Positions 26,590 through 34,128 of a DNA stretch of 64,000 nt are shown one piece after another. Where the stretch lies: positions 124,001-188,000 of the forward strand of contig NZ_VSSB01000002.1 of NCBI RefSeq assembly GCF_008122505.1. Direction: 5' to 3'. The notes under the pieces are model-generated. The model did not search any database. It was not told the origin of the DNA and worked only from the letters and a program-made list of their open reading frames with translations. The first letter of the stretch is position 1. Every line of letters starts with the position of its first letter. The stretch comes from Agromyces mariniharenae. Its GTDB lineage: Bacteria > Actinomycetota > Actinomycetes > Actinomycetales > Microbacteriaceae. A program made the translations under genes and the position numbers.

Positions 26590-28059
26590 ATGACTGACGT
26601 GATCGTGGTCGGGGCCGGGCCGGCCGGGATGATGCTGGCCGGCGAGCTGGCGCTCGCGGGTGTCGATGTCGCCGTCGTCGAGCGTCGGACGACCTCCGAA
26701 CTCGTCGGGTCGCGCGCAGGCGGATTCCACTCGCGCACGATCGAGATCCTCGACCAGCGCGGGATCGCCGATCGGTTCCTGGCGGCGGGGCAGACCGCGC
26801 AGACGGCGAGGTTCGGGACCTCCGTGCTCGACATCGGCGACCTCCCGACGCGGCATCCGTACGGCCTCGCGCTGTGGCAGAACCAGATCGAGCCGATCCT
26901 CGCCGGCTGGATCGAGGAGCTCGGGGTTCGTGTGGAGCACGGACGAGAGGTGACCGGCTTCGTGCAGGACGAGGACGGCGTCGAGGTCGAGTTCTCCGAT
27001 GGCGAGACACGGCGCGCGAGCTACCTCGTCGGCGCCGACGGCGGCCGCAGCGTGATCCGCAAGGCGGCGGGCATCGAGTTCCCCGGCTGGGAGGCCACCC
27101 GCAGCAACCTCATCGCCGAGGTCGAGGTGACGGAGGAACCGCCGTCGGGCATGCGCCAGGACGAGTCGGGCACCCACGGCCTCCTGCCGATGCCGGGCGG
27201 GCCCACCTATCGCGTCGTGACGACCGAACGCCGGCTCGTCACGGCCGCGGATCCGACCCTCGCCGATCTCAGCAACGCCCTCACGGCGGTCTACGGCACC
27301 GACTTCGGCGTGCACGATCCGACCTGGATCTCGCGATTCACGGATGCCACGCGCCAGGCTGCGACGTATCGGAACGGGCGCGTCCTGCTGATCGGGGACG
27401 CCGCGCACATCCACTCTCCCGCCGGCGGCCAGGGCATCGGCCTCGGCATCCAGGACGCCGTCAACCTGGGCTGGAAGCTCGCGCAGGTCGTGAAGGGGAT
27501 CTCACCGCAGTCGCTGCTCGACACCTACACCGCCGAGCGGCATCCCGCCGACGCGCGGGCGCTCGAGCTCTCGATGGCGCAGACGGTCCTCCAGCGGGCG
27601 GACCCGCGCACCGCTGCCCTGAACGAGATCCTCGACGACCTCCTGATGACGGATGCCGCGCGCAGGCAGCTCGCCGCCCGCATCCACGGCCTCGACGTCG
27701 CCTACGACCTCGGCGCGGGGCATCCGCTGCTCGGCCGACGGATGCCGGACCTCGACCTCGAGATCGCGCGCACCCCGACGCGGGTCTCCGAACTCCTGCA
27801 CGATGCCAGGCCCCTGCTGCTCGACTTCGCCGACCAGCGGCGGTTCGAAGCCTCACCGTGGGCGGGCCGGGTGCGAGTGGTGGACGCGCGATTCACCGGC
27901 GCGTGGGAGCTGCCGGTGCTCGGGCAGGTCGCGCCGCCGACCGCCGTGCTCGTGCGGCCCGACGGCCACGTCGCCTGGGTCGAGGACGGGACGGAGGAGC
28001 CGCTCACCGATGCCCTCACGCACTGGTTCGGCGAGCCTCGTCCCGCGGATGTGCGCTGA
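26590..28059 (+). CDS. FAD-dependent aromatic monooxygenase (PheA/TfdB family)
   Basis: 489 aa from ATG 26590. Rossmann motif IVVGAGPAGMMLAGELALAG at the N-terminus, ASYLVGADGGRSVIRKAAGI in the middle (DG motif), and RVLLIGDAAHIHSPAGGQGIG as the second FAD motif. The C-terminal thioredoxin-like region has the LPVLGQVAPPTAVLVRPDGHVAWV strand. This is the family that hydroxylates phenolic or polyketide rings using NAD(P)H and O2. ATG 26581 or 26512 could be used instead; the latter would add a hydrophobic leader. A small ABM-fold monooxygenase lies convergent, 16 bp after the stop. Confidence 0.9.
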   Translation: MTDVIVVGAGPAGMMLAGELALAGVDVAVVERRTTSELVGSRAGGFHSRTIEILDQRGIADRFLAAGQTAQTARFGTSVLDIGDLPTRHPYGLALWQNQIEPILAGWIEELGVRVEHGREVTGFVQDEDGVEVEFSDGETRRASYLVGADGGRSVIRKAAGIEFPGWEATRSNLIAEVEVTEEPPSGMRQDESGTHGLLPMPGGPTYRVVTTERRLVTAADPTLADLSNALTAVYGTDFGVHDPTWISRFTDATRQAATYRNGRVLLIGDAAHIHSPAGGQGIGLGIQDAVNLGWKLAQVVKGISPQSLLDTYTAERHPADARALELSMAQTVLQRADPRTAALNEILDDLLMTDAARRQLAARIHGLDVAYDLGAGHPLLGRRMPDLDLEIARTPTRVSELLHDARPLLLDFADQRRFEASPWAGRVRVVDARFTGAWELPVLGQVAPPTAVLVRPDGHVAWVEDGTEEPLTDALTHWFGEPRPADVR

Positions 28060-28075
28060 TGGAGGTCGACGGACG

Positions 28076-28366
28076 TCACAGCGGGCGGACGACCGTCACC
28101 CTGATGGGTGCGGCGAGGACCTCCATCAACGGTGCGTAGGCGCCGGTGGCCGCAGCCTCCTGCATGTGTTCGATCCGAGCCTCGGCCGACTCCCAATCGG
28201 CGAGTTCGACCAACACGTCGGGGTCGTCGATCGCCTCGTATCGGGTGCTGCCGAGGAAGCCGCGTTGTGCCGGTCCCTGGGCGGCGACCAGGTCGTCCAT
28301 CACTCGTGTGACGTCTTGCCGCCGTCCGGGCAGGGCCCGCAGTTCCACGATCACCTTGATGGCCAT
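28076..28366 (-). CDS. Antibiotic biosynthesis monooxygenase (ABM) fold protein
   Basis: 96 aa, one ferredoxin-like ABM domain: IKVIVELRALPGRRQDV at the start, STRYEAIDDPDVLVELADWES in the middle. Proteins of this fold include cofactor-free quinol monooxygenases. Adjacent to, but convergent with, the FAD monooxygenase gene, so a shared aromatic pathway is possible but not shown. Confidence 0.85.
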   Translation of the reverse strand: MAIKVIVELRALPGRRQDVTRVMDDLVAAQGPAQRGFLGSTRYEAIDDPDVLVELADWESAEARIEHMQEAAATGAYAPLMEVLAAPIRVTVVRPL

Positions 28367-28467
28367 GTCATCACGTCCTCGGTCCGGAGGTCAGCAGGCA
28401 GCGCGGTGCGCTGTGTCGGAGCCTACGGCAGTGGCCCGGGTGCGGCACGCGTCGGGCCGGGGCGATA

Positions 28468-29058
28468 TCAGTCGATCGTGGAACCGTCCGCCACATCCTC
28501 CGACCGCAGGCGAGGCTCGGTGCGCAGGTGCGGGCGCAGGCCGGCCTTGTCGGCGTAGAAGACGCGGATCCGATCCATGTCGGCGGGAACTTCGCCGGTG
28601 AGCTCGATCGTCGGGCCGAGGCCCGTCGTCATCGTCGTGCGGTCGACATAGCCCAGCGTGACGGGCATGCCCGTCTCCCTGGCGATGCGGTAGAAGCCCG
28701 ACTTCCAGTACTCGTTCGCGCCGCGCGTGCCGTCGGGCGTCACGACGAGGCCGAACACCTCGCCCGAGTGCACCCGATCGACGACCTCGCCGACGACGCG
28801 GCCCGGGTCGGAGCGATCGACCGGGATGCCGCCGAGCGCCCGCATGATCGGCCCGCGCCATCCGGCGAACAGGCTCTTCTTGCCGAGCCAGCGCACGTCG
28901 ATGCCGAGCCGCCAGGCGATGCCGAGCATGAGCACGAAGTCCCAGTTGGAGGTGTGCGGCGCCCCGACGAGCACGGTGGGGCGATCGGGCGCCGGCTCGC
29001 TGACGAGGCGCCAACGACTGCAGGCCCAGTAGACGCGGGACACGAGTCGTCGGAGCAT
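28468..29058 (-). CDS. 1-acyl-glycerol-3-phosphate acyltransferase (PlsC-like)
   Basis: About 196 aa. Motif I is GAPHTSNWD (His-x4-Asp), motif II region SLFAGWRGPIMRALGG, motif III-like LVVTPDGTRG, and a proline-containing motif IV ETGMPVTLGY. These are acyl-CoA/ACP transfer signatures of lipid acyltransferases. ATG 29058 lies exactly 6 nt after a TACGGT box, so I prefer it to ATG 29097. Confidence 0.87.
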   Translation of the reverse strand: MLRRLVSRVYWACSRWRLVSEPAPDRPTVLVGAPHTSNWDFVLMLGIAWRLGIDVRWLGKKSLFAGWRGPIMRALGGIPVDRSDPGRVVGEVVDRVHSGEVFGLVVTPDGTRGANEYWKSGFYRIARETGMPVTLGYVDRTTMTTGLGPTIELTGEVPADMDRIRVFYADKAGLRPHLRTEPRLRSEDVADGSTID

Positions 29059-29541
29059 CCGGCAACCGTATGCCACGCCGTATGTCTCGGGCGGCATGCG
29101 ATCGACCGCGGGGATCAGTCCCGGGTGCCCGTCCTCCGCGCGAACCCCGCGAACCGCTCGTGCACCTCGACACCGCCGCCGCCCGGCATCATCGCCTTCT
29201 GCTCGAGCATCTCGCGAGCCCGGTCGCTGATCGACCCGTCGACCGCGATCCCGGCGTCAGCGGATCCCGAATGTGAGCGAATGTCACGAACCTCTTGCGT
29301 CCTGCGCCGGCCGGCGTATGATCATGTGCACCACCGGAGGACGCTCCGGCATAGAAAGGCCCCGACGAGTCGACAGACGCCAGGGCCTTTCAGGCTGTCT
29401 GGGGTCTTCGCGTCCGTTCGCATGCGGTTCGTCGGCAGCATTCTCCTCGTCCTCGTGCAAGACTCGGGCCAGGCGCGACACAGGCATGATGTGAGGATCG
29501 TCAGCACCGCCGTAGCCGCCGACACGACCGAGGGGGTGCCG
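29059..29541. other. 483-bp gap: possible gene remnant and structured leader
   Basis: On the minus strand a stop-free stretch from about 29325 to 29118 encodes a plausible C-terminal tail (ISDRAREMLEQKAMMPGGGG...ERFAGF) ending at a TGA near 29118. It has no good start or ribosome-binding site and may be a relic or a very small gene. On the plus strand a promoter at 29295-29322 is followed by two inverted repeats. These are CCGGAG-GACG-CTCCGG (29334-29349) and GAAAGGCCC (29354-29362) with GGGCCTTTC (29383-29391). I see no other gene. Confidence 0.4.
29295..29322 (+). promoter_or_regulatory. Sigma-70-type promoter, TTGCGT-N16-TATGAT
   Basis: TTGCGT at 29295-29300 and TATGAT at 29317-29322 with a 16-bp spacer are the best -35/-10 match I found in the window. 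It would give the ECF sigma gene a leader of about 210 nt, or drive a short non-coding RNA. Confidence 0.5.
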
Positions 29542-30066
29542 ATGGCCGACGGTGCCGATGCGACATCCGACCGCGCCGACGACCTCGAGTGGTTCACCGG
29601 CGTCGTGCGCGAGCACTCGACGGCCCTCGTGCGGTACTTCGCCCGTCGCGGACCGCGACAGGATGCCGAGGACCTCGCCGCCGACGTGTTCGCCACCGCA
29701 TGGCGCCGACGAGACGACGTGCCCCGCGAGGCCGTGCTGCCGTGGCTGTATCGCACGGCGGGCTTCACGCTCGCCAACCATCGGCGCAAGATCGTCGACC
29801 TGCCCGTCGACGAGGTACCCGAAAGCGGGTCGGCACGCGTCGCCGACGATCCCGAGCTGAGCATGCTCTTCGACGCGGAGCTCCGCGGGGCGCTGGCCAG
29901 CGTCGGCGAGCGTGACCGGCAGATCCTCCTCCTGCATGCGTGGGAGGGCCTCGACGGTGAGGAGCTCGCCGCAGTGCTCGGCATCTCGCGATCGGGGGCG
30001 GACGCCGCGCTCTCGCGCGCTCGCAAGCGCCTCCGCGACGCCTGGGGCGAGCGCCTCTCGTTCTGA
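29542..30066 (+). CDS. RNA polymerase sigma factor, ECF type
   Basis: 174 aa. Region 2: DLEWFTGVVREHSTALVRYFARR followed by DAEDLAADVFATAWRRRDDV (the -10 recognition helix) and VLPWLYRTAGFTLANHRRK. Region 4: LASVGERDRQILLLHAWEGLDGEELAAVLGISRSGADAALSRARKRL. No extra C-terminal domain. ATG 29542 follows GAGGGGG by about 7 nt. The in-frame ATG 29422 would add an implausible leader. A deazaflavin-dependent oxidoreductase and an anti-sigma-like membrane protein follow in the same direction. Confidence 0.92.
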   Translation: MADGADATSDRADDLEWFTGVVREHSTALVRYFARRGPRQDAEDLAADVFATAWRRRDDVPREAVLPWLYRTAGFTLANHRRKIVDLPVDEVPESGSARVADDPELSMLFDAELRGALASVGERDRQILLLHAWEGLDGEELAAVLGISRSGADAALSRARKRLRDAWGERLSF

Positions 30067-30107
30067 CGGGGAGGTCGCAGCGCAGCTCCCGGCCTCACAA
30101 TGGAGGC

Positions 30108-30626
30108 ATGGTGGAGCGCCGGGGGATCACCGCGTGGATGGTCACGACGCGCTGGATCGTGCGCGCCCCCATCCCGCTGTTCCGGGCGGGGTTCGGCTTC
30201 GTGTTCGGCGGCCGCCTCATGATGCTCGAGCATCGTGGTCGTGTGTCGGGCAAGCGCCGATACACCGTGCTCGAGGTCGCCGAGCACGAGAGCCCGACGA
30301 GCATCGTCGTTCCATCGGGATTCGGGCCGCACGCGCAATGGCTGCAGAACGTCCAGGCCGAACCGCGCTGCGGCGTGAGCGTCGGTTGGCGTATCCGGGT
30401 GTCGGCCCGGGCGACCGTGCTCGACGCCGCCGAGAGCAGGGTGAAGCTCGCCCGCTATGCGGCGCAGCATCCGATGCTCTGGCCGCGGCTCGAGCGCCTG
30501 ATGGCCGAGGTGACGGGTGAGGACCCGCCCGTGATTCCGCTCGTGCGGCTCGAGTTCGCCGAGCCGGTCCGTGTCACTCGGCGTGCCGTCTCGATGATCT
30601 CAGCCCCGCGGGCGTCGTCCGCCTGA
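30108..30626 (+). CDS. Nitroreductase/deazaflavin-dependent oxidoreductase (Ddn-like)
   Basis: 172 aa, split-barrel protein of the F420-dependent Ddn family. The motif GGRLMMLEHRGRVSGKRRYTVLEV is characteristic, followed by VVPSGFGPHAQWLQNVQAEP (cofactor-binding). It probably reduces quinone-like or nitro compounds with F420H2. A CACAAT box sits exactly 6 nt before ATG 30108, so it has its own leaderless promoter even though it lies between a sigma factor and its putative anti-sigma gene. Confidence 0.88.
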   Translation: MVERRGITAWMVTTRWIVRAPIPLFRAGFGFVFGGRLMMLEHRGRVSGKRRYTVLEVAEHESPTSIVVPSGFGPHAQWLQNVQAEPRCGVSVGWRIRVSARATVLDAAESRVKLARYAAQHPMLWPRLERLMAEVTGEDPPVIPLVRLEFAEPVRVTRRAVSMISAPRASSA

Positions 30627-30756
30627 CGCCTGCACGGAGCGGCGCCCGGCGCCCTGCCGTGCAGGGCCGGCCGGCGGTGCGCACGGGACTTGATGCAAGG
30701 TCCGGGGTGCTCGGCACACATCCATCAGTGAACGGATGTCACGGAGGGTGATCGAC

Positions 30757-32124
30757 ATGAACGACCGGCACGACGACGAGCTCGACCCCGTCGAGCGGCT
30801 GCGGTCCGCCGACCCCGCTGCGAACATCGCGCCGAGCTCCGGCTTCGCCGACGGGGTCGTCGCACGAGCCGCAGCGGATGCCGCGGGCGAGGGCGAGCCG
30901 GCGCACGAGGCCACTCCGTCCGAGACAGCGACCGTCGCCGACCTCGCCGCCGAGCGGGCCCGCCGCCGCAACCGCTGGCTGACGGCCGCGGCCGTCGCGG
31001 CATCCGTGCTGATCGTCGGCGGAGCCGGCTACGCCGTCGGCGCGACGACCACCGGGACCAGCACCGTCGCCGGCGGTGCCGCGCCGCCCATCTCGCTGCA
31101 GTCGGGCGTCGATGCGGCGACCGAGCAGGCCGTGCCGCAGCCCGACGCGGCCGCCGGTGCGCCCGAGAGCGCCAAGACGGCGCCGGGTTCGGGCGCGACC
31201 GATCGCTTCATGCCCTCCGGCTACGGCCGGAACGACTTCAGCGCGTCGGGCCTGTCGACCGACGAAGGCACCGCGATCGCCTTCGCCTACGACGCGCGCG
31301 CGGCCTCGAACGCCGAGACCGTCGGCGCGCTCGCCGCGGCGCTCGGCCTCTCGGGCACGCCCGAGCTGAAGGACGGCGGCTGGGTCGTCGGCCCGCAGGA
31401 CGGCACGTCGGCATCCCTCTGGGTGGGCCTCGACGGCACGCTCTCCTTCTCGTACTGGGATCCCCAGCTCAACCCGTGGCAGTGCGCGCCCGACGCGACG
31501 GTCTGCGAGCCGACCGGCACGCCCCCGAGCGAGGCCGCGACGATCGACAGGCTGCGCTCCCTCATCTCGTCGGTCGGACGGGATCCCGGCGACTTCGAGT
31601 TCGCCTCGCAGGTCTACGAGGGCTCGCCCACGCGCACCGCGCAGGCGTGGCTGCTCGTCGACGGCCAGCGCACCGACCAGGGCTGGTACCTCGAACTCGC
31701 GGAGGACGGCATCGTCAACGCCTCGGGCGCGCTCGCTGAGCCTGTGCAGCTCGGCGAGTACCCGATCGTGAGCGAGCAGGAGGCGTTCGAGCGCCTCTCC
31801 GACCCGCGCTTCGGACCCGAGGTGATGGCCTTCCCGTTCGCGATGGAGGCCAGGGCGGCCGACACGATGGAGGCGATCGAGCCCGACGCACCCACCGAGT
31901 GGGTGCCGCCGACGGAGCCGCCCGCAGTCCCGTCGGAGGGCATCGCGCTCGCGTGGCCGGTCAACGACGTCGAGATCGTCGAGGCCCGCCTCGGTCTCGC
32001 GACCCACTGGCAGCCCGACGGCAGCGTGCTCCTGGTGCCCGCCTACGAGTTCACGGATGCCGCGGGCGGCACCTGGTCGGTCATCGCCGTCGCCGATTCC
32101 AAGCTCGACTTCGCGACCGAATAG
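30757..32124 (+). CDS. Single-pass membrane protein, probable anti-sigma partner
   Basis: 455 aa. The cytoplasmic N-terminus (LDPVERLRSADPAAN, then ERARRRNRW) leads to one helix, LTAAAVAASVLIVGGAGYAVGA. A large extracytoplasmic domain of about 340 aa then begins with a Pro/Ala/Gly-rich linker and includes SFSYWDPQLNPWQCAPDATVC. No zinc HxxxCxxC motif is visible. The topology and location behind an ECF sigma gene suggest a sigma-regulating sensor; this is inference. ATG 30757 has GGAGGGTG upstream. A terminator follows at once. Confidence 0.72.
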   Translation: MNDRHDDELDPVERLRSADPAANIAPSSGFADGVVARAAADAAGEGEPAHEATPSETATVADLAAERARRRNRWLTAAAVAASVLIVGGAGYAVGATTTGTSTVAGGAAPPISLQSGVDAATEQAVPQPDAAAGAPESAKTAPGSGATDRFMPSGYGRNDFSASGLSTDEGTAIAFAYDARAASNAETVGALAAALGLSGTPELKDGGWVVGPQDGTSASLWVGLDGTLSFSYWDPQLNPWQCAPDATVCEPTGTPPSEAATIDRLRSLISSVGRDPGDFEFASQVYEGSPTRTAQAWLLVDGQRTDQGWYLELAEDGIVNASGALAEPVQLGEYPIVSEQEAFERLSDPRFGPEVMAFPFAMEARAADTMEAIEPDAPTEWVPPTEPPAVPSEGIALAWPVNDVEIVEARLGLATHWQPDGSVLLVPAYEFTDAAGGTWSVIAVADSKLDFATE

Positions 32125-32146
32125 CCCGCGGACGGGGGTCCGCGGG
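32125..32146 (+). terminator. Hairpin terminator
   Basis: CCCGCGGAC (32125-32133) pairs perfectly with GTCCGCGGG (32138-32146) around a 4-nt loop, starting right after the TAG of the anti-sigma-like gene. Confidence 0.75.
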
Positions 32147-32185
32147 ACCGTAGCGCCGGAGCGGCCGGATGCGTACCCTTGGCAG

Positions 32186-32335
32186 ATGCTCGCATGCCCC
32201 GAACACGACCTCCCGGTCGAGCGCCACGAGGACGTGGACGCCTTGGACACCCGACTCGGTCGACGCACGCCGCAGGTCTGGTACTCCTGCAACGAGGGGT
32301 GCCACCTCTCGGGTCAGGAGCTCGTCGACGACTAG
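32186..32335 (+). CDS. 49-aa zinc-ribbon-like small protein
   Basis: Starts MLACPEHDLPVER and ends with WYSCNEGCHLSGQELVDD. The Cys-x2-His and Cys-x3-Cys-His groups are spaced like a compact zinc-binding knuckle. TACCCT (32174-32179) lies exactly 6 nt before ATG 32186, supporting a real leaderless gene despite its size. No family is recognised. A terminator isolates it from the upstream gene. The downstream MBL-fold gene starts 70 bp later. Confidence 0.65.
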   Translation: MLACPEHDLPVERHEDVDALDTRLGRRTPQVWYSCNEGCHLSGQELVDD

Positions 32336-32405
32336 TCGCTGCCGGCGATGACGTCGACCACCGTCCGACTCGCAGCGGGCGGACGCCGATCAGGGTGGAG
32401 CGATG

Positions 32406-33161
32406 ATGAAGCAGGTGGCCGACGGCGTCTGGGTGCGCCAGAGCGAGTGGGTGTGGAGCAACTCCACGGTGGTCCGCGTCGACGACGGGTTGATCCTGGT
32501 CGATCCCGGCATCGACGGTGCCGACCTGAACGCACTGGCTGATGAGATCGAACGTCTCGGCCTCCCGGTGATCGCCGGATTCTCGACGCACCTGCACTGG
32601 GACCACCTGCTCTGGCACGCCCGCTTCGGCGACGTCCCGCGATATGCCACCGCCCCGTCCGCACGGGCGGTCGACGCTGTGCGGGACCGTGCGCAGGCGA
32701 TGGCGGCCGAGAGCGCCGAGGGCGTCCCGCTCGAGCTGATCGGGCTCCTCGCGCCGCTACCCGCCGACGGTGGACCGGTGCCGGGCGAGCTCATCGAGCA
32801 CGAGGCGCACGCCGTCGGCCACGCCGCGATCCTCATTGCGGACCGCGGCGTCCTGATCGCCGGCGACATGCTCTCCGACGTGCTCATCCCGCTCCTCGAC
32901 TTCCGCCGCGACGGGCAGGTCGACGCCTACGCGGACGCCCTCGACAAGCTCGGGGCGGCCGCCGCGAACGTCGAGGTCCTGATCCCCGGGCACGGCGCCG
33001 TCGCGGAGGGCCCAGAGGTGGCGGCCCGCCTCGCCGCCGATCGCGCCTACATCGACGCGCTGCGACGCGGCGAGGAACCCGTCGACGCGCGCCTCGAGCA
33101 GGAGTGGCTCGCCGGTCCGCACCAGTCCAACGTCGAGCAGGCCCGACGCGCGTCGGAGTGA
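32406..33161 (+). CDS. MBL-fold metallo-hydrolase
   Basis: 251 aa. The metal motif is FSTHLHWDHLLWH (His-x-His-x-Asp-His), with later ligands in VGHAAILI, GDMLSDV and PGHGAVAEG. The pattern resembles class B beta-lactamase-like hydrolases (BcII-like), but most such proteins hydrolyse other esters or lactones. ATG 32406 is 5 nt after GGAG; ATG 32403 is adjacent and in frame. Confidence 0.9.
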   Translation: MKQVADGVWVRQSEWVWSNSTVVRVDDGLILVDPGIDGADLNALADEIERLGLPVIAGFSTHLHWDHLLWHARFGDVPRYATAPSARAVDAVRDRAQAMAAESAEGVPLELIGLLAPLPADGGPVPGELIEHEAHAVGHAAILIADRGVLIAGDMLSDVLIPLLDFRRDGQVDAYADALDKLGAAAANVEVLIPGHGAVAEGPEVAARLAADRAYIDALRRGEEPVDARLEQEWLAGPHQSNVEQARRASE

Positions 33162-33268
33162 CCGCCGGGGTCGCCGCGATCGCGATCGCGAGCCCGCCCT
33201 ATCGGTTCCGACGCGCCGAGGGCTAGGGTCGAGGCATCCCGCGACGGCGCGGGGGTGGGGAGCCGGCC

Positions 33269-33478
33269 ATGAGCAATCACGTCTACCGCGTCACCGAGAT
33301 CGTCGGGACCTCTCCCGAGGGCATCGACACCGCGATCCGCAATGCGATCTCGCGCGCGACCGCGACCCTGCGGCACGTCGACTGGTTCGAGGTCGTGTCG
33401 GTGCGCGGCGAGGTCGAGGGCAACGACGTCGCGCACTACCAGGTCACGTTGAAGGTGGGATTCCGGCTCGAGGACTGA
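33269..33478 (+). CDS. Dodecin family flavin-binding protein
   Basis: 69 aa, full dodecin length. [19 protein letters not shown], then [28 protein letters not shown] (with the flavin-stacking Trp), ending [14 protein letters not shown]. Dodecins form 12-subunit shells that store and buffer flavins. A TAGGGT box lies near 33221 and a GGGGAG ribosome site precedes the ATG. The last 35 bp overlap the convergent membrane-protein gene. Confidence 0.95.
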   Translation: MSNHVYRVTEIVGTSPEGIDTAIRNAISRATATLRHVDWFEVVSVRGEVEGNDVAHYQVTLKVGFRLED

Positions 33479-34013
33479 CGCCCGCGACGAGCGGGCCCGA
33501 CACCTCACGGCGCAGGCGTGCGTCGATGGGGAGGCGCAGTCCGAGCCGCTGCAGCTCCGCGGCCATCCAGGTGCGCCGACGTCCGGTGCGGAACCGGTGC
33601 ACGAGCCAGCCGACGAGGATGTCGGCGACCCCGCCGATGTAGACCAGCCAGAACCACCACTGGTAGCCGGGTGCGGCCAGCAGGTACACGACCCCCACGA
33701 TGAGCACCACGATCCCCGCTGCGTACGCGACCGAGCCGACCGCGCGCATGGTGGGCAGCGGCGGGGCCGCCTGCCGGAGCGACCAGACGATCGCGTGGTC
33801 GTCGCGCAGCTGCTCGAGCAGTCGCCGCTCCGACGAGGGCGGCATCGAGTCCAGCACGGAGGTGAGGCTCTCGGCGCGTCGCAGGTCGTCGGCGTTCGAG
33901 CGGAGGCGCGGCACGATGATGGCCCCGGCGATCGTGATCAGCGTCACGATGATCGGGATGACGATCCCGTCCACCTCCGTTGGACCCGCGACCTGGGCGT
34001 GAAGCATGCTCAC
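33444..34013 (-). CDS. Membrane protein of unknown function
   Basis: 189 aa with three or four hydrophobic segments: [19 protein letters not shown] near the N-terminus, then [20 protein letters not shown] and [21 protein letters not shown] soluble loop ([19 protein letters not shown]...) sits between the first two. No family is recognised. The start is GTG 34013 or ATG 34007, the latter preceded by AAGGTGAG. The 3' end overlaps the dodecin gene on the other strand. Confidence 0.72.
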   Translation of the reverse strand: MSMLHAQVAGPTEVDGIVIPIIVTLITIAGAIIVPRLRSNADDLRRAESLTSVLDSMPPSSERRLLEQLRDDHAIVWSLRQAAPPLPTMRAVGSVAYAAGIVVLIVGVVYLLAAPGYQWWFWLVYIGGVADILVGWLVHRFRTGRRRTWMAAELQRLGLRLPIDARLRREVSGPLVAGVSPRAGIPPST

Positions 34014-34128
34014 CTTCTCTCGCCTCGGCCACAGGCTAGCAGCGGCCCGAACGGCCCCGACAGCCGCCGCGGTCGGGGATCAGCCGCGAGGCGTGGCGGT
34101 TGTCGCCGGGCCGTGCGAGGCTGGGCGC

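Noticed and set aside
29422..29541. 40-residue N-terminal extension of the ECF sigma factor from ATG 29422
   Set aside because: Hydrophobic leader is not typical of ECF factors, and ATG 29542 has a good ribosome-binding site and the normal length.
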